From NCBI GenBank assembly GCA_016792585.1, contig JAEULB010000079.1:1-37093 (forward strand): a stretch of DNA of 37,093 nucleotides. The letters are read 5' to 3'. Positions 17,297 to 25,220 of this stretch are shown here, in pieces. The translations under genes and the position numbers were made by a program. Under the pieces are notes generated by a model. The model was not told where the DNA came from. It ran no database searches and worked only from the letters and a program-made list of their open reading frames with translations. The DNA comes from Rhodospirillaceae bacterium (GTDB taxonomy: Bacteria > Pseudomonadota > Alphaproteobacteria > SHVZ01). Within the stretch, counting starts at the first letter, position 1, and each line of letters begins with the position of its first letter.

Positions 17297-17995
17297 ATGA
17301 TCGAACGCAGGACATTCAAGGATCTCGGCGGCGCCGACCACGGCTGGCTCAAGGCCAAGCACCACTTCTCGTTCGCCGATTACCGTGATCCGAACCGCGT
17401 CCACTGGGGCGCGCTCCGGGTCTGGAACGACGACGAGATCGCCGCCAACTCCGGCTTCCCGCCGCACCCGCATGCGGACATGGAGATCATCACCTATGTC
17501 CGCGAAGGCGCGATCACGCACGAGGACAGCCTCGGCAACAAGGGCCGCACCGAGGCCGGCGACGTCCAGGTGATGTCGGCCGGCACCGGCATCCGCCACG
17601 CCGAGTACAACCTCGAGCCCGAGACGACCAAGATCTTCCAGATCTGGATCATCCCGGACAAGCGCGGCGGCAAGCCGACCTGGGGTGCGAAGCCCTTCCC
17701 CAAGGGCGATCGCGCCGGCCGCTTCGTCACGCTGGCGAGCGGCAAGGAGGGCGACACCGATGCGCTGCCGATCCGCACCGACGCCCGCGTGCTGGGTGCC
17801 ACGCTGAGGGCCGGCGAGACGACCGAGTACGCGATCGGCGCCGAGCGTCACGGCTACCTGGTGCCGGCCAAGGGCTCGGTCGAGGTCAATGGCGTGCGCA
17901 TTGACGCGCGCGACGGGGCCGCGATCGCCGACGTGCCGGTGCTGACGGTCAAGGCGCTTGACGACGCTGAGATCGTCCTGGTCGACGCGGCGTAG
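17297..17995 (+). CDS. Pirin-family bicupin protein (YhaK-like)
   Basis: This 232-residue protein has the pirin bicupin fold. The metal ligands H57, H59 (H-P-H), H101 and E103 (R-H-A-E) sit at almost the same numbers as in well-studied pirins, some of which have quercetin 2,3-dioxygenase activity. The start is decided by the ribosome-binding site: AGGAG at 17286-17290 abuts ATG 17291 but sits 6 nt before ATG 17297, so the protein should begin M-I-E-R-R-T-F. A second, distinct pirin follows 6 nt after the stop. The natural substrate is unknown; bacterial pirins have been linked to redox and stress responses. Confidence 0.92.
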   Translation: MIERRTFKDLGGADHGWLKAKHHFSFADYRDPNRVHWGALRVWNDDEIAANSGFPPHPHADMEIITYVREGAITHEDSLGNKGRTEAGDVQVMSAGTGIRHAEYNLEPETTKIFQIWIIPDKRGGKPTWGAKPFPKGDRAGRFVTLASGKEGDTDALPIRTDARVLGATLRAGETTEYAIGAERHGYLVPAKGSVEVNGVRIDARDGAAIADVPVLTVKALDDAEIVLVDAA

Positions 17996-18001
17996 AGCGT
18001 C

Positions 18002-18892
18002 ATGGAGATGGTGATCCCCGCCCGGCGGCGAAGCCTCGGAGGCTTCAAGGTCGGGCGGGTGTTGCCGTTCGCGAAGCGGCGGATGGTCGGGCCGTTCGTC
18101 TTCCTCGACCACATGGGCCCGGTCGACCTGCCAGCCGACATCCCGCAATCGACCGATGTGCGCCCGCATCCGCATATCGGGCTCTCGACGGTGACGTACC
18201 TGTTCAACGGCGAGATCACCCATCGCGACAGCCTCGGCGTCGCCCAAGTGATCCGGCCGGGCGAGCTCAACTGGATGACCGCCGGACGCGGCATCAGCCA
18301 TTCGGAGCGCTTCGACGGCATGCGCCGCGACGGCGGGCGCGTCGACGGCATCCAGGCCTGGGTGGCGCTGCCGGAAGCCCAAGAAGAAAGCGCACCCGAC
18401 TTCAAGCACTACGGCGCCGCCGAGCTGCCGCTGATCGAGGACACCGGATTCAAGGCGCGCCTGATCGCAGGATCCGCTTTCGGCGCGACGAGCCCGGCGA
18501 AGATCGCCTCGCCGCTGTTCTATCTCGATGTCGTTCTATCCGCCGGCGGCAACGCGCCGCTTCCAGCCGGGTATCCGGAACGTGCCGCCTATGTCGCGAG
18601 CGGCCGGGTCAATGTCGACGGGCACGACTACGAGGCGGGCCAGATGCTGGTCTTCGCCGCCGGCGAGAGTCCCACGATCCGCGCGATCGAGCCCTCGCGC
18701 CTGATGCTTCTCGGAGGCGAGCCGCTGGGGCCTCGTCACATCTGGTGGAACTTCGTCTCCTCGCGCAAGGAGCGGATCGAGCAGGCGAAGGCGGACTGGC
18801 AAGCAGGCCGCATCGCGCTGCCGCCCACGGACAACCAGGACGTGATCCCGCTGCCGGAGGATCCGAGGCCAAAAGCGGAGCCTATGTCTTAG
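18002..18892 (+). CDS. Pirin-family protein, second tandem copy
   Basis: This 296-residue pirin is a separate subtype from its upstream neighbour: longer, with the pirin N-terminus A-R-R-R-S-L-G-G-F-K-V-G-R-V-L-P-F and F-V-F-L-D-H-M-G-P. The metal site is complete, with H56 and H58 (H-P-H) and H100 and E102 (S-H-S-E). A C-terminal cupin ends with W-W-N-F-V-S-S-R, then a charged tail. It lies 6 nt after the first pirin and is certainly co-transcribed. A 7-bp hairpin (GCTCTTC/GAAGAGC, 18893-18910) follows the stop but lacks a T-run. Substrate unknown. Confidence 0.93.
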   Translation: MEMVIPARRRSLGGFKVGRVLPFAKRRMVGPFVFLDHMGPVDLPADIPQSTDVRPHPHIGLSTVTYLFNGEITHRDSLGVAQVIRPGELNWMTAGRGISHSERFDGMRRDGGRVDGIQAWVALPEAQEESAPDFKHYGAAELPLIEDTGFKARLIAGSAFGATSPAKIASPLFYLDVVLSAGGNAPLPAGYPERAAYVASGRVNVDGHDYEAGQMLVFAAGESPTIRAIEPSRLMLLGGEPLGPRHIWWNFVSSRKERIEQAKADWQAGRIALPPTDNQDVIPLPEDPRPKAEPMS

Positions 18893-18974
18893 GCTCTTCA
18901 CGCGAAGAGCATTGCATTGGATGCCGATCCGGCGAATAGTACCTTTCAGCAAAATCAACGCATTAACCATAACT

Positions 18975-21176
18975 ATGTCGGTCAGCGACGTCACGTCCAC
19001 TCTTCCGACGGGGGCTCCTGAGCGGGTCTTTCTCTCGCTGCTGCCGCCGTCCGACCGGCAACGCCTCCTTGCCATCGCCGTGGTGCTCGCGTCGTTTCTC
19101 GCCTTCGCTGCGATCGCGCCTTTCGCGACCACGCAGCTCGCGGCAATTCCCGCGTTCATTCCTCTCTACCAGGCAGCGCTCGCGCTCAACGAGCTGATCA
19201 CCGCCGTCCTCCTGTTCGGGCAGGCGTCGATCCTGCGCTCCCGCGCGATCCTGGCGCTCGCCGCGGGGTATCTGTTCACCGCGCTGATCGTCATCCCGCA
19301 TACCTTGAGCTTCCCCGGCCTGTTCATGCCGACCGGCCTGCTCGGCGCCGGCCCGCAGACGACCGCGTGGCTCTACATGTACTGGCATGCGGGCCTTCCG
19401 CTGATGGTCCTGGCCTATGCGCTGCTGAAGCGGCGCGAAGGCGATCGCTTCGCCGGCTCAGGCAAGATGGCGGTCTTGAGCACCATCTCCGGCGTCCTCA
19501 TGGCCGTTCTCGCGCTGACGGCGCTGGCGACCGCGGGCGGCGACCTCTTGCCCGCGATCATGCAGGGCAATCACTACACGCCGGCGATGGTCGCCGTCGT
19601 CTCCTCGGTCTGGGTGTTCAGCCTCGTGGCGCTGGCGGCGGTCTGGTTCAAGCGGCCACATTCGGTGCTCGACCTCTGGCTGATGGTCACGATGTGCGCC
19701 TGGATGTTCGACGTGGCACTCAGCGCCGTGCTGAACGCCGGCCGCTTCGATCTGGGATTCTATGCCGGTCGCGCCTATGGCCTGATGGCGGCGAGCTTCG
19801 TACTGCTGGTGCTGCTGCTGGAGACCCGCGCGCTCTATGCCCGGCTGGCGCGATCGCTCGAAGCCGAGCGTGTAGCCGCGGAGACGCGGGCGATCGATCT
19901 CGAGGCGACGAACCGCGCACTCAAGCAAAGCGAGGACAACCTCCGCCAGCTCAACGAGACGCTGGAAGCGAAGGTGCGGGAGCGCACCCAGAAGCTGGAA
20001 GCCGAGACCGCCGCGCGCATCAAGGCCCAGGACGAGCGGCGCGAGGCGCAGAAGATGGAGGCTGTCGGGCGGCTCGCCGGCGGCGTCGCCCACGACTTCA
20101 ACAACCTGCTGACCGTCATTCAGGGTCATGCCGAGGTCCTGCAGGACAGCACGAGCGGGTCCGAGGCCAAGTCGGCCAAGGCGATCGAGCAGGCGGCAGA
20201 ACGCGGCGCCAGGCTGATCCGCCAGCTCATGACCTTCTCGCGCCGCCAGGCAGTGAAGCCGGAGGTGATCGACCTGAGTCGGCGGGCCGGCGACATCGAC
20301 GAGCTGCTGCGCCAGTCGCTCCGCGGCGACATCCGCATGGTCGTGGCGATGGATTCCGATCTCTGGCCGGTGTTCTGCGACACCGGCGATCTCGAGATGG
20401 CGCTGATGAACCTCTGCGTCAACGCGCGCGACGCGATGCCGTCGGGCGGCCTGGTCCGCATCGACGGCTGCAACGTCAGCGGCGAGATCGCCGATGGTCA
20501 CGGTACCACGCTCAACGGAGAATTCGTCTCCATCACGGTCGCCGACACCGGCATCGGCATCGCGCCCGATGTCCTGACCCAGGTGTTCGAGCCGTTCTTC
20601 ACCACGAAGGAAGCCGGCAAGGGCACCGGCCTGGGCTTGAGCCAGGTCTACGGATTCACCCGCCAGGCCGGCGGACTCGCCACCATCTCCAGCGTGCTCG
20701 GCGGTGGTACCTCGGTCACCCTCTACCTGCCGCGCTCGCCGACTCCCCTCGCCGACGATGCGCCGTTCGGGCCGTCCACCAAGCTGGTCGGCCGCGGCAC
20801 GGTTCTCCTGGTCGAGGACGACGACGACGTCGCCGCGATCACCACCAAGATCCTGTCGATGCTGGGCTACGAGACACACCACGTTCGCGAGGCCAGGACC
20901 GCGCTGGCGCTCCTGCTCGGCGGCCGGCGCTTCGTGCTGGTGTTCTCCGATATCGTGATGCCGAACGGGATCAGCGGCCTCGAGTTCGGCCGCAAGGTCC
21001 GCCAGCACTTCCCGCGCATGCCGATCCTGCTCGCCAGCGGCTACAGCCAGGCGGCCGCCGACGTGTCGAAGGAAGGCTTCGCCTTCATCGCCAAGCCGTT
21101 CCGCGCCGACGGCCTCTCCGACATCCTGAAGCAGACGGTCGAGCAGGCGCTCAAGCGCGAGCGCGACAGCGCCTAA
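18975..21176 (+). CDS. MASE4-domain hybrid histidine kinase
   Basis: This 733-residue membrane hybrid sensor kinase has an N-terminal MASE4-type domain of seven or eight helices (about 30-300, with A-L-N-E-L-I-T-A-V-L-L-F-G-Q and G-L-L-G-A-G-P-Q-T-T-A-W-L-Y). A coiled coil (about 305-360) leads to the dimerisation/phosphoacceptor helix V-A-H-D-F-N-N-L-L (H373). The ATPase has N box N-L-C-V-N-A-R-D-A, D-T-G-I-G-I, F-E-P-F-F-T-T-K and G-T-G-L-G-L-S. A C-terminal receiver carries D659 in F-S-D-I-V-M-P. No DNA-binding response regulator is next to it, so output passes to an unlinked partner or the receiver is regulatory. ATG 18975 is chosen from the alignment of the MASE4 start; upstream ATGs (18912, 18921) are possible. 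The ligand sensed by MASE4 is unknown. Confidence 0.92.
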   Translation: MSVSDVTSTLPTGAPERVFLSLLPPSDRQRLLAIAVVLASFLAFAAIAPFATTQLAAIPAFIPLYQAALALNELITAVLLFGQASILRSRAILALAAGYLFTALIVIPHTLSFPGLFMPTGLLGAGPQTTAWLYMYWHAGLPLMVLAYALLKRREGDRFAGSGKMAVLSTISGVLMAVLALTALATAGGDLLPAIMQGNHYTPAMVAVVSSVWVFSLVALAAVWFKRPHSVLDLWLMVTMCAWMFDVALSAVLNAGRFDLGFYAGRAYGLMAASFVLLVLLLETRALYARLARSLEAERVAAETRAIDLEATNRALKQSEDNLRQLNETLEAKVRERTQKLEAETAARIKAQDERREAQKMEAVGRLAGGVAHDFNNLLTVIQGHAEVLQDSTSGSEAKSAKAIEQAAERGARLIRQLMTFSRRQAVKPEVIDLSRRAGDIDELLRQSLRGDIRMVVAMDSDLWPVFCDTGDLEMALMNLCVNARDAMPSGGLVRIDGCNVSGEIADGHGTTLNGEFVSITVADTGIGIAPDVLTQVFEPFFTTKEAGKGTGLGLSQVYGFTRQAGGLATISSVLGGGTSVTLYLPRSPTPLADDAPFGPSTKLVGRGTVLLVEDDDDVAAITTKILSMLGYETHHVREARTALALLLGGRRFVLVFSDIVMPNGISGLEFGRKVRQHFPRMPILLASGYSQAAADVSKEGFAFIAKPFRADGLSDILKQTVEQALKRERDSA

Positions 21177-22192
21177 GCCCCGAACCAGGCCTTGAGGGCC
21201 GGCGTCTCCAGGACCTCGGGATTGCAGACCCGATAGGGCATCTGACGGTTGAAGAAGGCGCGCGCCGACTTGAACCCGCCTTCCGCCAGCATCCGCAGCC
21301 CCTCGTCGGTGTAGGTCATCGCGTGCGGCGCCACGATGATGTTGTCGAGGGTCAGCAGCGGGTTGTCGACGGGCGTCGGCTCCTGCTCGAACACGTCGGT
21401 CGCCGCACCGGCGATGCGGCGCTCCTTGAGCGCCAGGTAGAGCGCCTTCTCGTCGACGATCGGCCCGCGCGCCATGTTGACCAGGAAGGCCGAGCGCTTC
21501 ATCAGCCCGAAACGGCGCGCATCGATCATCCCGCGTGTGGTCGCGTCGAGCGGGCACATGATCGCCAGGAAGTCGGCGGTCGACACCACCGTGTCGAGGT
21601 CCTTGAGCGCCGCACCCAGCGGCGCCAGGTCCTCCGCCTTCGCGTAAGGATCGGACACGACATGCATCATGCCGAAGGGCTGGATCAGGCGCAGGAGCTC
21701 GCGGCCGGTGTTCCCGGCACCGATCAGCCCGAGCGTCTTGCCGCCGAGGCCGGTGCCGAGGTGGTGCATCTTGTCGTCCCAGCGACCGGTGCGGACCAGC
21801 CGGTCCATGGTCGGGATACGATGGGCCAGGGCCAGGATGAAGGCGAAGGCGCTGGAGGCGACCGAGCGGCGCACGCCTTCGGGATTGTTGGTGATCAGGA
21901 TGCCGGCCTTGGTGATCGCCGGCACGTCGCAATGGTCGAGGCCGACACCGAAGCGGGCGATAAGTCGAACCTTGCAGCCGGGACCGATGGCCGCCTTGCC
22001 GAACTCGGGTGCGCCGAGACAGATGGCGTCGTACCTGGCCGCCTCTTCAGCCGTCACCGGCTTCATGCCATCGCCGAACCACTCCCACTCCAGCAGCGGA
22101 TCGTCGAGGATCGCGAGCGCGACCGGATCGAAGGTCGGCTTGCCGTCCGGCCCCAATATGTCGCTCGACAGGCCGATGCGATACTTGGCCAT
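21173..22192 (-). CDS. D-2-hydroxyacid dehydrogenase (NAD-dependent)
   Basis: This 339-residue member of the D-isomer-specific 2-hydroxyacid dehydrogenase family reduces 2-ketoacids or oxidises D-2-hydroxyacids. The Rossmann motif G-L-I-G-A-G-N-T-G-R-E-L lies mid-protein. The catalytic Arg (V-N-M-A-R-G-P-I-V-D-E), Glu (D-V-F-E-Q-E-P) and His (A-P-H-A) are all present. The specific substrate cannot be read; phosphoglycerate dehydrogenase is unlikely because no ACT domain is present. Its ATG shares one base with the SDR stop (TGATG), so the two are coupled. Its stop codon interlocks with that of the convergent kinase gene. Confidence 0.92.
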   Translation of the reverse strand: MAKYRIGLSSDILGPDGKPTFDPVALAILDDPLLEWEWFGDGMKPVTAEEAARYDAICLGAPEFGKAAIGPGCKVRLIARFGVGLDHCDVPAITKAGILITNNPEGVRRSVASSAFAFILALAHRIPTMDRLVRTGRWDDKMHHLGTGLGGKTLGLIGAGNTGRELLRLIQPFGMMHVVSDPYAKAEDLAPLGAALKDLDTVVSTADFLAIMCPLDATTRGMIDARRFGLMKRSAFLVNMARGPIVDEKALYLALKERRIAGAATDVFEQEPTPVDNPLLTLDNIIVAPHAMTYTDEGLRMLAEGGFKSARAFFNRQMPYRVCNPEVLETPALKAWFGA

Positions 22193-22956
22193 CAGAGCGC
22201 GATCGTCATGCCGCCATCGACCATCAGAACCTGGCCGGTGCAGAACGACGACGCGGGCGAAGCGAAATAGACGACGGCGCCGCCGAGCTCGGCCGGATCG
22301 CCCCAGCGCCCCAAGGGAGCGCGGTTCGAGACCCAGTCGTAGAAGGTCTTGTCGCGGCGGACGACCTCGTTCTGCGCGCCCGGATAGAAGCCGGGGCCGA
22401 TGCAGTTGCAGGTGATGCCCTTGGACGCGAGCTCGACCGCGAGCGCGCGGGTGAGTCCGTGCACGCCGGCCTTAGAGGCGACATAGGGCGCGATCGAAGG
22501 CCTGGCGATCAGGCCCATCACGGACGAGATGTTGATGATGCGGCCCCACTTGTTGCGGGCCATCACCTTGGAGGCCTCGCGCGCGAGGCGGAAACAGGCG
22601 GTCAGGTCGGTGTCCATCACCGACGACCACTGCTCCTCGGTCACGTCGTGCAGCAGGTTGCGGGTGACGATCCCGGCATTGTTGACCAGGATGTCGAGGC
22701 GGCCGTGTTCCTTGTCGATCGCGGCGACCGCCTTGTTGATCGCATTCAGGTCCGTCACGTCGAAAGCCTGGACCGAGGCCGACTGGCCTTTCGCCTCCAG
22801 GTCCTTCTTTCGCTCGGCGCATTTCTCGGCATTGCGGGCGTTCAGCACGATATGCGCGCCGGCCCCGGCCAGCGCCTCGGCCATGGCCCAGCCAAGCCCC
22901 TGCGATGACCCTGTCACCAGCGCCACACGGCCTTTGAGCGAGAATTGCTCGAGCAT
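22192..22956 (-). CDS. Short-chain dehydrogenase/reductase (gluconate 5-dehydrogenase-like)
   Basis: A classical SDR of 254 residues: cofactor motif T-G-S-S-Q-G-L-G, structural N-N-A-G, catalytic Ser in I-N-I-S-S-V-M-G, and Y-V-A-S-K with the catalytic Tyr and Lys. The C-terminus C-T-G-Q-V-L-M-V-D-G-G-M is standard. It resembles gluconate 5-dehydrogenase and related 2-keto-sugar-acid reductases, but SDR substrates cannot be assigned by eye. GGAAGGG precedes the ATG on the minus strand. It heads a two-gene unit with the D-2-hydroxyacid dehydrogenase and diverges from the tartrate/malate dehydrogenase operon, suggesting a joint role in hydroxyacid metabolism. Confidence 0.92.
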   Translation of the reverse strand: MLEQFSLKGRVALVTGSSQGLGWAMAEALAGAGAHIVLNARNAEKCAERKKDLEAKGQSASVQAFDVTDLNAINKAVAAIDKEHGRLDILVNNAGIVTRNLLHDVTEEQWSSVMDTDLTACFRLAREASKVMARNKWGRIINISSVMGLIARPSIAPYVASKAGVHGLTRALAVELASKGITCNCIGPGFYPGAQNEVVRRDKTFYDWVSNRAPLGRWGDPAELGGAVVYFASPASSFCTGQVLMVDGGMTIAL

Positions 22957-23089
22957 GACGAACCCTTCCGATCGATTGCGAGGGAGGACCTGCGACCGCT
23001 AAAGTGACAGCCACCTTCCCGTCTGCCAGCATCCGCTGCCCGCGGCTGCCCGGCCCAGGCCATTCCTCCAGGAGCGAAACGAGACTTTC

Positions 23090-24151
23090 ATGGCTAAGCA
23101 CAGGATCGCGGTCGTCCCCGGCGACGGCATCGGCAAGGAAGTGATGCCCGAGGGGCTCCGCGTGCTCGACGCGGCGGCGCGCAAGTACAACCTCGACTTC
23201 TCCTTCGACCACTACGACTGGAGCTGCGAGACCTACAAGAAGACCGGGAAGATGATGCCCGAGGACGGCATCGAGCGGCTGCGCCAGTCGGAGTCGATCT
23301 TCCTCGGCGCCGTGGGCTTCCCGGGCGTGCCCGACCACATCTCGCTCTGGGGCCTCCTGATCCCGATCCGCCGGCAGTTCGAGCAGTACATCAACCTTCG
23401 CCCGGTGCGCATGATGAAGGGCATCCCCTGCCCGCTCGCCAACCGGAAGCCCGAGGAGATCGATTTCTGGGTCGTCCGCGAGAACAACGAGGGCGAGTAC
23501 TCCGAGATCGGCGGCCGCCTGTTCCAGGGCACCGACCGCGAGATGGCGGTGCAGCAGTCCACGTTCACCCGCGTCGGCGTCGACCGCGTGCTCCGTTACG
23601 CCTTCGATCTCGCCAAGACGCGGAAGCGGAAGAAGGTCTCCTCGGCGACAAAGTCGAACGGCATCATCCACACGATGCCGTACTGGGACGAGCGCGTGAA
23701 AGAGGTCGCCAAGGATTATCCGGACGTGACCTGGGACCAGTACCACGTCGACATCCTGACCGCGAACTTCGTGCTGCATCCGGACTGGTTCGACGTGGTC
23801 GTGGGATCGAACCTGTTCGGCGACATCCTCTCCGACTTGGGCCCGGCGATCGCCGGATCGATCGGCATCGCACCGTCGGCGAACCTTAATCCCGAGCGCA
23901 AGCACCCCTCGATGTTTGAGCCGGTGCACGGCTCGGCGCCCGATATCGCCGGCAAAGGCATCGCCAACCCGATCGGCCAGATCTGGTCAGGCGCGATGAT
24001 GCTGGAGCATCTCGGCCACAAGGACGCGGCGGACGCGATCGTGCGCGCGATCGAGGACGTGCTCGGCGGCGGCGGGCCGCGCACCCGCGACATCGGCGGC
24101 CAGGCGACGACGGTGGATCTCGGCAAGGCAGTGGCGGAGGCGCTTCGATGA
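23090..24151 (+). CDS. Tartrate/D-malate dehydrogenase-type decarboxylating dehydrogenase
   Basis: A 353-residue member of the isopropylmalate/isocitrate dehydrogenase family, closest in appearance to tartrate dehydrogenase and D-malate dehydrogenase (TtuC/DmlA). Diagnostic segments are V-V-P-G-D-G-I-G-K-E-V, G-A-V-G-F-P-G-V-P-D-H-I-S-L-W-G-L-L, Q-Y-I-N-L-R-P-V-R and N-L-F-G-D-I-L-S-D-L, with F-E-P-V-H-G-S-A-P in the coenzyme region. Such enzymes oxidise and decarboxylate (R)-2-hydroxydiacids using NAD+ and a divalent metal. It leads an operon: its TGA overlaps the ATG of the GST gene. A 133-bp region separates it from the divergent SDR; I saw no clear operator there. Confidence 0.93.
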   Translation: MAKHRIAVVPGDGIGKEVMPEGLRVLDAAARKYNLDFSFDHYDWSCETYKKTGKMMPEDGIERLRQSESIFLGAVGFPGVPDHISLWGLLIPIRRQFEQYINLRPVRMMKGIPCPLANRKPEEIDFWVVRENNEGEYSEIGGRLFQGTDREMAVQQSTFTRVGVDRVLRYAFDLAKTRKRKKVSSATKSNGIIHTMPYWDERVKEVAKDYPDVTWDQYHVDILTANFVLHPDWFDVVVGSNLFGDILSDLGPAIAGSIGIAPSANLNPERKHPSMFEPVHGSAPDIAGKGIANPIGQIWSGAMMLEHLGHKDAADAIVRAIEDVLGGGGPRTRDIGGQATTVDLGKAVAEALR

Positions 24152-24774
24152 TCGACGCATACACGGCGGCAACCAGCAACGGCATGCGCGCGGCGATCGC
24201 GCTGGCCGAGTCCGGGCTCCGCCACACCATCCACAAGGTCGACCTCTCGAAGGGCGACCAGAAGACGCCGAAGTTCCTGAAGATGAACCCGGCCGGCCAG
24301 ATCCCGGTGATCGTCGACAACGACGCCGCCGACGGACCGCTGACGCTGATCGAGTCGACCGCGATCCTGATCTACGTCGCCGAGAAGAGCGGCAAGCTGC
24401 TGCCGGCCGGCGCCGGTCCGCGCGCCCATGTGTTCGAGGCGCTGGCGACCGCGATGACCGACGTCTACGCGCCGTTCAACGCGCTCTTCCACATCCAGGA
24501 CGACTTCCCCGGCAAGGTGCCGGACGAGGTCATCGCCGATTTCGATGCCCGCATCCGCGCGGCCCTGACCCGCCTCGACGGCAAGCTTGCCAAAGCCGAG
24601 TGGATCGCCGGTGACTTCTCAATCGCCGACATCGCGCTCTACTGCAATGTCTGGCGGCTGAAGACCGCGCTCAACCGCACCTTCCCCGATCTCGCGAACC
24701 TGCAGCGCTGGTTTGCTGCGATCGCCAACCGGCCCGGTGTGCAGCTCGGCACCTCGCTCAAGGGCCGTCCATGA
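24148..24774 (+). CDS. Glutathione S-transferase-like protein
   Basis: A 208-residue GST: N-terminal thioredoxin-like domain starting I-D-A-Y-T-A-A-T-S-N-G (catalytic Ser or Asn region of the bacterial Nu/Ure2p-like type), with M-N-P-A-G-Q-I-P-V-I containing the cis-Pro and L-I-E-S-T-A-I-L-I-Y-V-A binding the glutamyl group. The helical C-terminal domain holds W-I-A-G-D-F-S-I-A-D-I-A, the N-capping motif of the family. ATG 24148 overlaps the upstream stop and its own TGA overlaps the MaoC ATG. A role in detoxification or isomerisation within the operon is possible, but the substrate is unknown. Confidence 0.92.
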   Translation: MIDAYTAATSNGMRAAIALAESGLRHTIHKVDLSKGDQKTPKFLKMNPAGQIPVIVDNDAADGPLTLIESTAILIYVAEKSGKLLPAGAGPRAHVFEALATAMTDVYAPFNALFHIQDDFPGKVPDEVIADFDARIRAALTRLDGKLAKAEWIAGDFSIADIALYCNVWRLKTALNRTFPDLANLQRWFAAIANRPGVQLGTSLKGRP

Positions 24775-25220
24775 CCGACCGCTTCTTCGAGGACTTCAAG
24801 GCCGGCGACACCTTCACGACCGGAGGCGTCACGATCACGGAGTCGATGATCCTCGATTTTGCGCTGGTCTACGACCCGCAGCCCTTCCACATCGACGTGA
24901 CCGCGGCGAAGGCCGGGCCGTTCGGCGGCCTGATCTCATCGGGGTTCCAGACCTTGGCACTGGGCTTCCGCCAAGTGCTCGACCTCGGCGTGCTCAAGGG
25001 CGGATCGATGGGCTCGCCGGGCCTCGACGAGCTCCGCTGGACGCGGCCGGTGCGCCCAGGCGACACGCTGCGCGTCAAGGGCGAGGTGGTGGAGACCAGG
25101 CCATCCTCCTCGAAGACCGACCGCGGTACGGTTCGCATCAAGTATGCCTTCGTCACCCAGGCGGACGAGACCGTGCTGACGATGAGCTGCATCCACATCC
25201 TCAAGCGCCGTCCGTCCTGA
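24771..25220 (+). CDS. MaoC-family (R)-specific hydratase/dehydratase
   Basis: A 149-residue single hot-dog domain of the MaoC type. The catalytic pair is D35 and H40 in Y-D-P-Q-P-F-H-I-D, followed by G-P-F-G-G-L-I-S-S-G-F. Related enzymes hydrate enoyl-CoA to (R)-3-hydroxyacyl-CoA or act on mesaconyl- and methylmalyl-type CoA esters. Genes on both sides overlap it by four bases or one base, so it is made in step with the GST and GMC enzymes. (R)-hydratases can feed polyhydroxyalkanoate synthesis, and a phasin lies about 10 kb away, but nothing here links them directly. Confidence 0.9.
   Translation: MTDRFFEDFKAGDTFTTGGVTITESMILDFALVYDPQPFHIDVTAAKAGPFGGLISSGFQTLALGFRQVLDLGVLKGGSMGSPGLDELRWTRPVRPGDTLRVKGEVVETRPSSSKTDRGTVRIKYAFVTQADETVLTMSCIHILKRRPS

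Noticed and set aside
18893..18910. Hairpin after the second pirin as a rho-independent terminator
   Set aside because: The 7-bp stem has a 4-nt loop but is followed by mixed sequence without a T-run.
19458..21932. An 824-codon minus-strand frame across the histidine kinase
   Set aside because: Antisense shadow of the kinase gene with no recognisable domain; the plus-strand protein has every kinase motif.
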